Shown here piece after piece: positions 54,131-60,810 of a stretch of 64,000 nucleotides of DNA (position 1 is the stretch's first letter; each line of letters starts with the position of its first letter). The position numbers were made by a program, and so were the translations under genes. Source of the stretch: a virus; the IMG/VR virus record IMGVR_UViG_3300034093_002316, positions 1 to 64,000 of that record. One strand, written 5' to 3'. The notes under the pieces are model-generated. The model was given only the letters and a program-made list of their open reading frames with translations, was not told the origin of the DNA and did not search any database.

Positions 54131-54540
54131 GCAAAATCCAAAAAAAGTTTGAAAAAAGTTTCGAAAAGGAGTCCCGGGAATAAGAGAGAGAAACCCAGGA
54201 CCCCATTATCAACACAGTGCCTCAACACTGCCTTACCTAACCAACCGATCCGCCGGGAGTGTCTTTCGAGCACCATGATCCCGGACCCTGTCGGTTTATT
54301 TGAGAGATATGTTTTCATACAAAGGCCCGGAGGTGTTAGCTTGTGGCTTTTCCCTCGGGAGTGCGTAGCTTGTGGTTACCGGGCCTAGGTTCCATGTGAT
54401 CGACGCTCAATACCCGTACCCGATATCCGGAGGCACTCAAAGACTAATACGACACACTTACCAATGTCTGATCCTTAAGGTCGCTCTCTTACGGCATTTG
54501 GTTGGATCAACCTTCCTTCTTATTTACACTTATATAATAT
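54131..54540 (-). ncRNA. Structured non-coding region
   Basis: About 410 bp with no credible gene but many pairings: AGGCCCGG (54323-54330) with CCGGGCCT (54379-54386) enclosing two direct copies of TAGCTTGTGG (54337, 54366); CCGGGAGTG...CACCATGATCCCGG around 54253-54283; and, on the minus strand, GTCCTGGG with CCCGGGAC near 54168-54199. A copy of the anti-leader (AACATATCTCTCAA on the minus strand) lies at 54300-54314. It could be one or more structured RNAs, such as a long leader or a tRNA-like RNA. The evidence is pairing only; no promoter of the early class is found at the right end. Confidence 0.4.
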
Positions 54541-54543
54541 GAA

Positions 54544-55273
54544 ATCTAAAAATGAATTCCAACCGAATCCAAAAATAAATCTAAAAATCGTCTAAAAATA
54601 ACGGCGCGTTGGACTAAAAATAGACCCGGGATGGTGCCGGTTTCGTCTAAAAATACGAGTCGCTATAGCTAGGTCAGCAAATGTAACGTGCTTATAGTGC
54701 ATCTTCGTCTAAAAATCAAAACCCCATTTCGTCTAAAAATAGCCTGATTTCGTCTAAAAATAGCAGGGAGGAGCGGATATGCATCTAAAAATAGCCTGAT
54801 TTCGTCTAAAAATAGGACTCGCTATATATAGCATCTCCATCAGTAGTTGCACTATAACACATATAGCACATCTATATACCGAGACGTATAAGCTAGCGAT
54901 CACGTAGATCCATCAGTATAGCTACCGTTAATACACCTACACACAACACTAAAAATGGCAATCCTAATCCAGACATATGATTCGTTTTCTATAATATAAG
55001 GAAACCCATCTAAAAATCAAACCTGGAATTGAACTAAAAATCGTCTAAAAATAGCCGGAACGGTTGGAATTGTGGATTCCCTTTTACACTGCGTATACGT
55101 GCGTCTAGGCGGCTTGATATATACGTATATACCGTGCCTTGTAATAAAGAGTCTATGCCCCATGGAAACATTGTATTGGGAGGGTGATATATATAACCAA
55201 TCTGGACTACCTATACTAGACACAATTTCGTCTAAAAATAGACTGCCATATCTGCGTATTTTAATCTAAAAAT
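54544..55273. repeat. Array of TCTAAAAAT repeats (possible iterons)
   Basis: About sixteen copies of [GA]TCTAAAAAT and close variants, all in one orientation, at 54544, 54567 (variant), 54579, 54590, 54612 (variant), 54645, 54707, 54731, 54752, 54783, 54804, 55008, 55032 (variant), 55043, 55230 and 55264. Many are preceded by TTTC, giving TTTCGTCTAAAAATAG. Some are close (11 or 21 nt apart), others scattered. This is like iterons or protein-binding sites at replication origins or centromere-like loci. The gene-free surroundings fit such a site. Confidence 0.7.
54893..54976 (-). CDS. Possible tiny membrane peptide
   Basis: 27 residues: MSGLGLPFLVLCVGVLTVAI then LMDLRDR. One hydrophobic helix and a charged end. 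It lies between clusters of the TCTAAAAAT array. Too short to be sure; supported only by a clean start, stop and helix. Confidence 0.4.
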   Translation of the reverse strand: MSGLGLPFLVLCVGVLTVAILMDLRDR

Positions 55274-55337
55274 AATCTAGAGATGCTGAGGGATTCTCGT
55301 TACTAGACACGTGGTCGATTGCGGTGCTGGGTACTAG

Positions 55338-55586
55338 TTAACCTACGATACTTTGCATTATGGCTTCGCCTACCGCCCAACACATAGCTACACACATCAC
55401 TACTCCGGCTGCGATTGCTACGCCCAATATGCCTGATAACGTGCGTAACACATAGGGCCATATCCACGTGTGTTCTGGTTCCTCTTCTTGCAATATGTAT
55501 CGTTCTGTTATGATTCCTGTTAAGTATATCATGTACCACGTAGCTATTATGCTTATTGCGCCTATTAAAGTTTCTATTACTATCAT
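55338..55586 (-). CDS. Two-TM membrane protein
   Basis: 82 residues: hydrophobic MIVIETLIGAISIIATWYMI, then a loop ERYILQEEEPEHTWIW, and GILGVAIAAGVVMCVAMCWA as the second helix. Ends in GEAIMQSIVG. Family unknown. Preceded by another small membrane gene whose stop adjoins its start (ATGATAG overlap region), so they are probably cotranscribed. Confidence 0.7.
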   Translation of the reverse strand: MIVIETLIGAISIIATWYMIYLTGIITERYILQEEEPEHTWIWPYVLRTLSGILGVAIAAGVVMCVAMCWAVGEAIMQSIVG

Positions 55587-55700
55587 TTACTCTGGCATTT
55601 GACGGTATATTTCATCTATCATATAACATATTGTCATATTAAACAACACGTATGTTATCATGCTTATTGCTATTAAGCCTATCGTTGTCTTTGTCTTCAT
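55587..55700 (-). CDS. Tiny single-TM protein
   Basis: 37 residues: MKTKTTIGLIAISMITYVLF then NMTICYMIDEIYRQMPE. One transmembrane helix at residues 6-27. It is immediately followed by the two-TM gene. Promoter not clear. Confidence 0.6.
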   Translation of the reverse strand: MKTKTTIGLIAISMITYVLFNMTICYMIDEIYRQMPE

Positions 55701-55762
55701 CCGTAGTATTATTTAGCATTATCCGGAACTTACTACGTATTTTTATTAGTTTGCGGATCCGA

Positions 55763-56155
55763 TTACTTCTTTTTAAATTGTTCAAGCCAATAGTTAAATT
55801 CTTCTATATCTTTCATACCACCACCATTAAAAAATGCTGATTTTAAATCTTCCTCACTATACATTCTTTCAGCTTGCCATTTAGCTCCTGCAATAAAATG
55901 CTTTATAACTTCTTTGTCATAAAAATCATTTGAGCCATCATACGGAACTCTAAATCCATACTTATCAGCAGCTTCTTCAAGTGTTTCTTGTTTAAGTTCG
56001 TTTCCACCACACTTACCGCATCCAACCAATCCGACTCCTTCACATCCGGCACACACACCAAATTCCGATTTTTTCTCACCATCACATCCTGGACATGTTA
56101 TTATCCCATCGACGCAACAATAAGCTGGGTTCTTAATTAGTTTTGATTTTTCCAT
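55763..56155 (-). CDS. DnaJ-type zinc-finger protein
   Basis: 130 residues. The N-terminal third has three CxxCxG-like motifs (ITCPGCDGEKKSEFG; VCAGCEGVGLVGCGKCGG), the zinc-binding repeats of DnaJ central domains. The rest, ETLEEAADKYGFRVPYDGSN and FIAGAKWQAERMYSEEDLKS, is a helical unit common in small Bacteroidota phage proteins. There is no J domain. It may be an independent chaperone or RNA-binding adaptor. It lies 1 nt after the next upstream gene, so cotranscribed. Confidence 0.8.
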   Translation of the reverse strand: MEKSKLIKNPAYCCVDGIITCPGCDGEKKSEFGVCAGCEGVGLVGCGKCGGNELKQETLEEAADKYGFRVPYDGSNDFYDKEVIKHFIAGAKWQAERMYSEEDLKSAFFNGGGMKDIEEFNYWLEQFKKK

Positions 56156-56156
56156 A

Positions 56157-56663
56157 TCAAATCTTTTTAGTTAATATAAGACATCCTTCTGAGTCAAGTT
56201 TTGGTGTTGAATATGGTACATCATGAAATTGAAACATAGCATCGGGTGTTTTTACCATCTCAATCTCAACTTCAATTTCTGTTGGTTGTAATAAAGCAAC
56301 TAATTCGGTAAATGTTCTATTAGGATGATTTTCTAAGGAGTTAAATGCTTTTCTAAGATTAGATAAAGTAAACACCTTGTCTTTATTCAACTCCATTGCT
56401 TTGTTGAAGCCTTCTCTGAAACCTTTTCTTTCTCTTGGGCTAAAAGAATCTCTCCATCCAGGTTCTGACTCATCAGGAAATGCTTCATTAGCTAACTTCT
56501 CAACATCAACTACTCCAAATATCTCATCACAGTTTTGTTTGGAGAGTTTATACCAACCATGACCTACACCGCTTTTTGCGTGAATATCTATTTCACCATC
56601 AAGATGAAGAGTATATTCATATTCACCTCCACTAAATATTTTCTTAATTAGTTTTGCTTTCAT
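56157..56663 (-). CDS. Hypothetical early protein
   Basis: 168 residues from the ATG at 56663. It begins MKAKLIKKIFSGGEYEYTLH and contains a helical middle part (SPRERKGFREGFNKAMELNK) and an acidic, beta-rich end. A longer reading from 56690 starts upstream of the promoter -10 and is not likely. The -10 lies only 4 nt from this ATG, so the message would be leaderless. Function unknown. Confidence 0.75.
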   Translation of the reverse strand: MKAKLIKKIFSGGEYEYTLHLDGEIDIHAKSGVGHGWYKLSKQNCDEIFGVVDVEKLANEAFPDESEPGWRDSFSPRERKGFREGFNKAMELNKDKVFTLSNLRKAFNSLENHPNRTFTELVALLQPTEIEVEIEMVKTPDAMFQFHDVPYSTPKLDSEGCLILTKKI

Positions 56664-56667
56664 ACTA

Positions 56668-56698
56668 TAAATATAATGATTATTTCGCACGTTTCCTA
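56668..56698 (-). promoter_or_regulatory. Early-type promoter, TAGGAA class, leaderless
   Basis: -35 TAGGAA (56693-56698), 17-nt spacer, -10 TATATTTA (56668-56675); only 4 nt to the ATG at 56663. Confidence 0.6.
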
Positions 56699-56720
56699 AT
56701 ATTTACAGTATAATAAGAGA

Positions 56721-57413
56721 TTATTCATTTAAATTTCCGGTGCCGTAAAGCGTTGCCCATGTTGAAAATGATTTCATTATGTCTTCTTCCATCTTAGACA
56801 ATTCCAGATCGAGTGATGGCAACCAATCTGATGTGAAGGTTGCCGTCCTTCGAGTTACTTGCATACTTGCCGTACCAACCTGCCCGGTTACAGGAAATTG
56901 TCGTATAAATTCATGTCTCTTAGTCTCAAACTGACACACATTTATGTATCCTCGTACGTATCTATATATTTTATCCGTTACACCAACGCGCCACGACTCA
57001 TCTCGTAGTCTCAAGTTGAATGGGCGTATATGCCATGACTCATCTCGTAAGCTCAAATCAAATGGTCCATATGGTTGGACGGGTCTGGTATAAGTTATTT
57101 CCCAAGCGTATACCAATCCTTTATCCACATTGCTTTGTATGTACATGATCCACGTGCTTAGATCCGTTAAGTATATGGTTGTGATGCCGTCCAGATTGCT
57201 ATCAGGTATATGCAGGTTATGATTATTATGCGTTACTCCGTCAATTGGAACCCAGAATTTTGCTGCAGCTATACGTGTCAGACAGTTGCAAGGAACGGGT
57301 TGTTGCAACATATCTTGCAGTTTCAAGTTCAATGCGTTTGAATGCAAATCCGGGAATTGATCGCATAATACGTTGTACATCTGCAGTGCCGTTATCATTA
57401 TGGGTCTTTGCAT
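56721..57413 (-). CDS. Unknown protein with internal duplicated motif
   Basis: 230 residues. A short tandem repeat occurs near the middle: PFDLSLRDESWHI then PFNLRLRDESWRV, 14 residues apart. The N-terminal part has several strands (AAAKFWVPIDGVTHNNHNLH; GITTIYLTDLSTWIMYIQSN), which recalls small phage proteins of unknown fold; the C-terminal part is helical (DLELSKMEEDIMKSFSTWAT). No domain is recognised. G+C content is slightly raised compared with its neighbours. Confidence 0.65.
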   Translation of the reverse strand: MQRPIMITALQMYNVLCDQFPDLHSNALNLKLQDMLQQPVPCNCLTRIAAAKFWVPIDGVTHNNHNLHIPDSNLDGITTIYLTDLSTWIMYIQSNVDKGLVYAWEITYTRPVQPYGPFDLSLRDESWHIRPFNLRLRDESWRVGVTDKIYRYVRGYINVCQFETKRHEFIRQFPVTGQVGTASMQVTRRTATFTSDWLPSLDLELSKMEEDIMKSFSTWATLYGTGNLNE

Positions 57414-57417
57414 CGTG

Positions 57418-57774
57418 CTATTGTTTTTGTTCTACAATCTCAATTAGTTTATCAAGACAAGCTGCTTCTGCTTCTTCATGGGTGCTATAAGCTGCAGATG
57501 TATAGTATTTTTCTTTAAATTTTTCAATGTAAAATCTATATCTTTCTTTTGAGGATTCTTTTATGTAAGAACAATACTTATGCTTCTCTCTAAACCATCT
57601 TAAGGCTTGTTGGTATAGTGGGGCTTTAAAATCATTTGTTCTTGCTTCACCATCAATAAGGTCTGCAAGAATATACTCATTTTCACCTTTCCACCAATAC
57701 ATAAAGCAAGGCTCATTAAATCCAAGTTGCTTCATCCTTAAAGCTAACTCATAAGATATAAATTCTTTTTCCAT
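57418..57774 (-). CDS. MEKEF-family small protein, copy A
   Basis: 118 residues, a paralogue of the gene at 59297. Shared parts: MEKEF-[IV]-[SP]YELALRMKQLGF then NEPCF near the start, and ALRWFREKH further on. The middle differs. It ends in a helix (EEAEAACLDKLIEIVEQ). Such proteins recur in Bacteroidota phages and plasmids, often in several copies. Function unknown. Confidence 0.75.
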   Translation of the reverse strand: MEKEFISYELALRMKQLGFNEPCFMYWWKGENEYILADLIDGEARTNDFKAPLYQQALRWFREKHKYCSYIKESSKERYRFYIEKFKEKYYTSAAYSTHEEAEAACLDKLIEIVEQKQ

Positions 57775-57794
57775 ACTATTTGTTTTCGAATCGG

Positions 57795-58007
57795 TTACAT
57801 TGGCAATGTTGGTGAATACGTCTTATCCGCGATATCGCGTTCGAACACTATGAAGTATCCACCTCGGATAGTCTGACTGCTACCGGTTGTAACATGTTGT
57901 GCCGTTACTGATACTACTCGCCAACCTTGTGCCATGACATCATCTAACTTATTTTGAACGTCGGAAGTATATTCATTACCGATTACTAAGACTCTTTGTT
58001 CTTTCAT
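57795..58007 (-). CDS. DUF4177-like small protein
   Basis: 70 residues: MKEQRVLVIGNEYTSDVQNK, LDDVMAQGWRVVSVTAQHVT and GGYFIVFERDIADKTYSPTL. The vQ-x-xLd-x-xxxqGWxvVSV core and the strand ending in FER match the DUF4177 family of tiny ferredoxin-like proteins. Role unknown. Confidence 0.75.
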   Translation of the reverse strand: MKEQRVLVIGNEYTSDVQNKLDDVMAQGWRVVSVTAQHVTTGSSQTIRGGYFIVFERDIADKTYSPTLPM

Positions 58008-58008
58008 C

Positions 58009-58212
58009 TTATTCTGATTTAAATGTTTCGTTGTAGTATTGTTCCGAATTTGTTTTTGGCAAATAGTTTAACCATCCAACTCTATAAGCTTCCACAATTT
58101 GTTTCTTCTCCATTTCTTTGGCTTGTTGAATAATTTCATCTCTTTGCCAACGTGGTAAATCTCCCCAAGTTTTCATCTGTTCTTCTAACCATTCTACTGC
58201 CGTCAGTTTCAT
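58009..58212 (-). CDS. Small KLTAVEWL-family protein
   Basis: 67 residues from the ATG at 58212: MKLTAVEWLEEQMKTWGDLP, RWQRDEIIQQAKEMEKKQIV and EAYRVGWLNYLPKTNSEQYY plus NETFKSE. This is a very common small protein of Bacteroidota phages and mobile DNA: a helical EWL-x-EQ start and an EQYYxETF end. A start six codons upstream would overlap the lipoprotein gene. Function unknown; it supports the host inference. Confidence 0.8.
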   Translation of the reverse strand: MKLTAVEWLEEQMKTWGDLPRWQRDEIIQQAKEMEKKQIVEAYRVGWLNYLPKTNSEQYYNETFKSE

Positions 58213-58213
58213 A

Positions 58214-58450
58214 CTACTTAATGTTTTCATCGTGACGATTATTCTTACCGGAAGTGTACGTTGTCATTGTCTCACCCAATGTAGTAAAATAATGATAACG
58301 TGAACCATCGCGGAAACGATACACCTTTACGCCGTCTTGTTCAAAAAGAAATGACACATCAAAGTTACCTTGTTTCGTGGTGCTTTGTGGTTCGTTGTAA
58401 CAGCTGGTAAGCATCAATCCGGTTAATGCAATTAAAAAGATTCGTTTCAT
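58214..58450 (-). CDS. Small lipoprotein
   Basis: 78 residues from the ATG at 58450. Lipoprotein signal: MKRIFLIALTGLMLTSCYNE with a lipobox LTSC (Cys17). The mature part, VSFLFEQDGVKVYRFRDGSR followed by YHYFTTLGETMTTY, is a short beta domain similar to small lipoproteins widespread in Bacteroidota. It may be exported to the outer membrane and block receptors or superinfection. Confidence 0.8.
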   Translation of the reverse strand: MKRIFLIALTGLMLTSCYNEPQSTTKQGNFDVSFLFEQDGVKVYRFRDGSRYHYFTTLGETMTTYTSGKNNRHDENIK

Positions 58451-58659
58451 ATTTCTAATATCCAATTAAGTACGTTTACTTTGCTAGTTAATATTGCTAC
58501 AGCATCATTTGCTGCATACATTTCTCCAGGATCAGCTTCTCCCCAGTTTTGTTTATCTTTATGATATCTTTCATAAGCATCTTTTGCCCAATCTTGTGCA
58601 TCTTTTAAATCTAATAGAGTTTCATCTAGATTAGCTTTTATTTTTTCTTCCGTTATCAT
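58447..58659 (-). CDS. Small helical protein
   Basis: 70 residues: MITEEKIKANLDETLLDLKD, AQDWAKDAYERYHKDKQNWG and EADPGEMYAANDAVAILTSK. Helical; a four-base overlap with the lipoprotein start (ATGA-type) suggests coupling. Not recognised. Confidence 0.7.
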   Translation of the reverse strand: MITEEKIKANLDETLLDLKDAQDWAKDAYERYHKDKQNWGEADPGEMYAANDAVAILTSKVNVLNWILEI

Positions 58660-58670
58660 TTTAAGTTAAT

Positions 58671-59039
58671 TTAAAATTCAACATCATCACACATTTGATT
58701 TTCTTCTCGTATTCTTTCTTCTGCTAATTCATAAACCGCAAAGAAATCCTTACGATCCGTTTCGTCTAATTGTAACAATCTAGCACCAACCGTATTCATA
58801 TCACAACACATTTCATCTGCATCGTATTGCAACGTTGCAACGGTATAACATTGTTCCGGCGAATTGAATATAGATTCTTGTATGGATGTATTGTTACGAC
58901 GTAGGAAACCGCCATCAGATTGCCAACCGTCTGCAATGTATTCTTCTCGCTTACCGTAATAAGGATTGGGTTGCCATTTAACAAATTCATAACGGCTTTG
59001 ACTGAAACGGCATTCGATGTTGTTAACTCTTATTTTCAT
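58671..59039 (-). CDS. Hypothetical protein
   Basis: 122 residues: MKIRVNNIECRFSQSRYEFV, KWQPNPYYGKREEYIADGWQ, then YTVATLQYDADEMCCDMNTV and a helical acidic end. The tight beta turn and aromatic residues at the start suggest a small sheet. Cys95-Cys96 and nearby acidic groups could bind metal. No family recognised. Confidence 0.7.
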   Translation of the reverse strand: MKIRVNNIECRFSQSRYEFVKWQPNPYYGKREEYIADGWQSDGGFLRRNNTSIQESIFNSPEQCYTVATLQYDADEMCCDMNTVGARLLQLDETDRKDFFAVYELAEERIREENQMCDDVEF

Positions 59040-59048
59040 AACTTTTAT

Positions 59049-59291
59049 TTATCGTTTATCTACTAAGAAAAATTCTTCGAACTCTGTCGGCGTGAAATAT
59101 GTTAATTCATCATCCTGATAGTCCTCATCATATCGTACTCCGTATTCACCGGTCTTCTTGGTAATAGTTTGCAATGTACCAAACATTACATTACGACTCG
59201 CAATAGCATCACCAATCTTAACATTTCCTGTTTTGAGATTTACTGGTTCGAACCCTTCTGCTAACATTTTCTTTATTGTCTGTTCTCTCAT
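59049..59291 (-). CDS. Small beta-rich protein
   Basis: 80 residues: MREQTIKKMLAEGFEPVNLK, TGNVKIGDAIASRNVMFGTL and QTITKKTGEYGVRYDEDYQD. The end FTPTEFEEFFLVDK is helical. A compact SH3-like or PH-like fold is possible. Unknown family. Near an LAE at residues 10-12, but the N-terminus lacks the tag pattern. Confidence 0.65.
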   Translation of the reverse strand: MREQTIKKMLAEGFEPVNLKTGNVKIGDAIASRNVMFGTLQTITKKTGEYGVRYDEDYQDDELTYFTPTEFEEFFLVDKR

Positions 59292-59296
59292 AACTC

Positions 59297-59632
59297 TTAT
59301 TTATTTTCTACAATCTCAATACAGTATTTAAGACAAGCAAGTTCTGCTTCGTCGTATGTGTACTCACCTGTATCTGACAATTCATCCATAATCCATATAT
59401 GTTTCGATCTGTGCTTCTCTCTAAACCATCTAAATGCTTGTGAGAATGTTGGTGCTGAAATATGATTTGTTTTATTATGATTATCATACTTAAACATTAC
59501 AACTTCACCAATATTAGGGATTTTATACATTAATTCTTTTGTTGTAAAATCATACAAATTAAAACAAGGTTCATTAAATCCAAGTTGCTTCATTCTTAAA
59601 GCTAACTCATAAGGTACAAATTCTTTCTCCAT
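59297..59632 (-). CDS. MEKEF-family small protein, copy B
   Basis: 111 residues, a paralogue of the gene at 57418: shared MEKEFVPYELALRMKQLGF and NEPCF, then AFRWFREKHRSKHIW and a C-terminal helix (DEAELACLKYCIEIVENK). The centre differs in sequence and length. Its promoter has a third -35 form (TTGGAC). Two or more copies in one phage suggest divergence of binding specificity. Confidence 0.75.
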   Translation of the reverse strand: MEKEFVPYELALRMKQLGFNEPCFNLYDFTTKELMYKIPNIGEVVMFKYDNHNKTNHISAPTFSQAFRWFREKHRSKHIWIMDELSDTGEYTYDEAELACLKYCIEIVENK

Positions 59633-59651
59633 AACTCTTATTTTTATACTT

Positions 59652-59682
59652 TAAATATAAGAATTATTTTGCAAACGTCCAA
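59652..59682 (-). promoter_or_regulatory. Early-type promoter, TTGGAC variant
   Basis: -35 TTGGAC (59677-59682), 17-nt spacer, -10 TATATTTA (59652-59659); 19 nt to the ATG at 59632. Confidence 0.5.
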
Positions 59683-59683
59683 C

Positions 59684-59875
59684 CTATTTGTCGGATTTAA
59701 ACCAACGTTCATATGCTGACGGATCTATAACAGCACGACTCCGATGCCTTTCTGACACCGGAGCCTTCATTAGTTTGTTGTATAAGTCTTGCATCGATGC
59801 GGATGCTTTGTTTTGATATGGCACATGTTCTTTGTGCTCATTATCGAAATTCATGTTAGGCCGGATCGCTGTCAT
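59684..59875 (-). CDS. Small hypothetical protein
   Basis: 63 residues: MTAIRPNMNFDNEHKEHVPY, QNKASASMQDLYNKLMKAPV and SERHRSRAVIDPSAYERWFK. Basic, partly disordered, with a helix at residues 26-40. Overlaps the end of the next upstream membrane gene by 20 nt. Unknown. Confidence 0.6.
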   Translation of the reverse strand: MTAIRPNMNFDNEHKEHVPYQNKASASMQDLYNKLMKAPVSERHRSRAVIDPSAYERWFKSDK

Positions 59876-60080
59876 CGTTTCTATTGAATAATGCAGTGAA
59901 TACGTCTCGCCAATACAAATACGTCGGAACGAATATCAACCAGGATAACAATAAAGCCGGTACCCATATGTACCAAAGTTCCAATTTAGTTTGTGCAGCA
60001 ACCAATGCTCCGATAAATGCTACAAACATAACAAGGTATGAGCATACAAATACAGCTAGGTCTTTAAGAAATAATTTCAT
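59856..60080 (-). CDS. Two-TM membrane protein
   Basis: 74 residues: MKLFLKDLAVFVCSYLVMFV and AFIGALVAAQTKLELWYIWV then PALLLSWLIFVPTYLYW. Two transmembrane helices, with an acidic end (NDDSDPA). No lysis motif. Family unknown. Confidence 0.7.
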   Translation of the reverse strand: MKLFLKDLAVFVCSYLVMFVAFIGALVAAQTKLELWYIWVPALLLSWLIFVPTYLYWRDVFTALFNRNDDSDPA

Positions 60081-60105
60081 GTATTTAAGTTTAAAAGTTT
60101 ACAAT

Positions 60106-60468
60106 TTACCAATAATATCTGTAACATATATCATCATACATTACTATGACATACGATCCGTCAGTACTACTTGATATGGTTACTACACAGTCTGTTTGAG
60201 TTTCATCAACTGCTGACCAAGATACGTATTCTCTTCTATTAGCTATTCTATCATATAGCAAATAAACAGATCCGGCAAGGTCGCTTACATACATTCTGCC
60301 ATCTTCCAACAAGAACGTTATCTCACACGCTTTAAAGTCATCCCAGAACCATTCTTCGGTTTCCGAATCCCAAACGCCAAACTCACTTGCATACGCTTCA
60401 ATCGTTGTTTGTGCATTAGATACTAGCGACACCATCGCCAACATCAATATTAAAAATAGTTTTTTCAT
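60106..60468 (-). CDS. Secreted small protein
   Basis: 120 residues with a signal peptide (MKKLFLILMLAMVSLVSNAQ, cleavage near residue 19). The mature part is a beta sandwich-like domain: CEITFLLEDGRMYVSDLAGS, VYLLYDRIANRREYVSWSAV and CVVTISSSTDGSYVIVMYDD. It has three Cys residues. Function unknown; such exported phage proteins may alter the host surface. Confidence 0.75.
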   Translation of the reverse strand: MKKLFLILMLAMVSLVSNAQTTIEAYASEFGVWDSETEEWFWDDFKACEITFLLEDGRMYVSDLAGSVYLLYDRIANRREYVSWSAVDETQTDCVVTISSSTDGSYVIVMYDDICYRYYW

Positions 60469-60470
60469 GT

Positions 60471-60791
60471 TTATTTATTTTCGTTTTTTATTTTTTGTTC
60501 ATACTCCCATCGGCTGATGATTAATTCCCTTTGCATTCTTCCTCGATTGCTTTGACGTGCTTCAACCAAATTGTATTCCGTTTCCAATTCTTCCAACGTC
60601 ATGTTAGCAACCTCACGTTGCGTCGGTGTCATGAAGTCTCTAGGATCTCGATTTCGATACTTGGCAAGAAATTCTTGTAACTGTGCTAGATCGGTAGGAT
60701 CCATTTCTTGCAACTGTTTAACGGCATCTTCATACATTGCCTTTACTTGAGACTCTTGGTTCTCTAATTCTTCGTTTTCTGTTTCTGACAT
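60471..60791 (-). CDS. Helical acidic protein
   Basis: 106 residues: MSETENEELENQESQVKAMY, EDAVKQLQEMDPTDLAQLQE and FMTPTQREVANMTLEELETE. Helical, with a basic helix at the end (NRGRMQRELIISRWEYEQKI). It lies directly upstream of the secreted protein gene. Unknown. Confidence 0.65.
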   Translation of the reverse strand: MSETENEELENQESQVKAMYEDAVKQLQEMDPTDLAQLQEFLAKYRNRDPRDFMTPTQREVANMTLEELETEYNLVEARQSNRGRMQRELIISRWEYEQKIKNENK

Positions 60792-60810
60792 ATTATGTAT
60801 TTATTAAAAT

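Noticed and set aside
54127-54318. Minus-strand open frame in the structured region
   Set aside because: It runs through the anti-leader copy and into the -35 and A-tract of the next promoter; amino acid content is not domain-like.
55017-55223. Minus-strand open frame within the TCTAAAAAT array
   Set aside because: It overlaps several repeat units and has no leader; a repeat array is the simpler reading.
54544-55273. CRISPR array
   Set aside because: The repeat is only 9-16 nt, distances vary from 11 to more than 200 nt, and no spacer structure or cas gene is present.
55303-55539. His/Arg-rich minus-strand frame over the two-TM gene
   Set aside because: It is a shadow of the membrane protein gene in another frame; composition (many His and Arg) is typical of an antisense or shifted reading.
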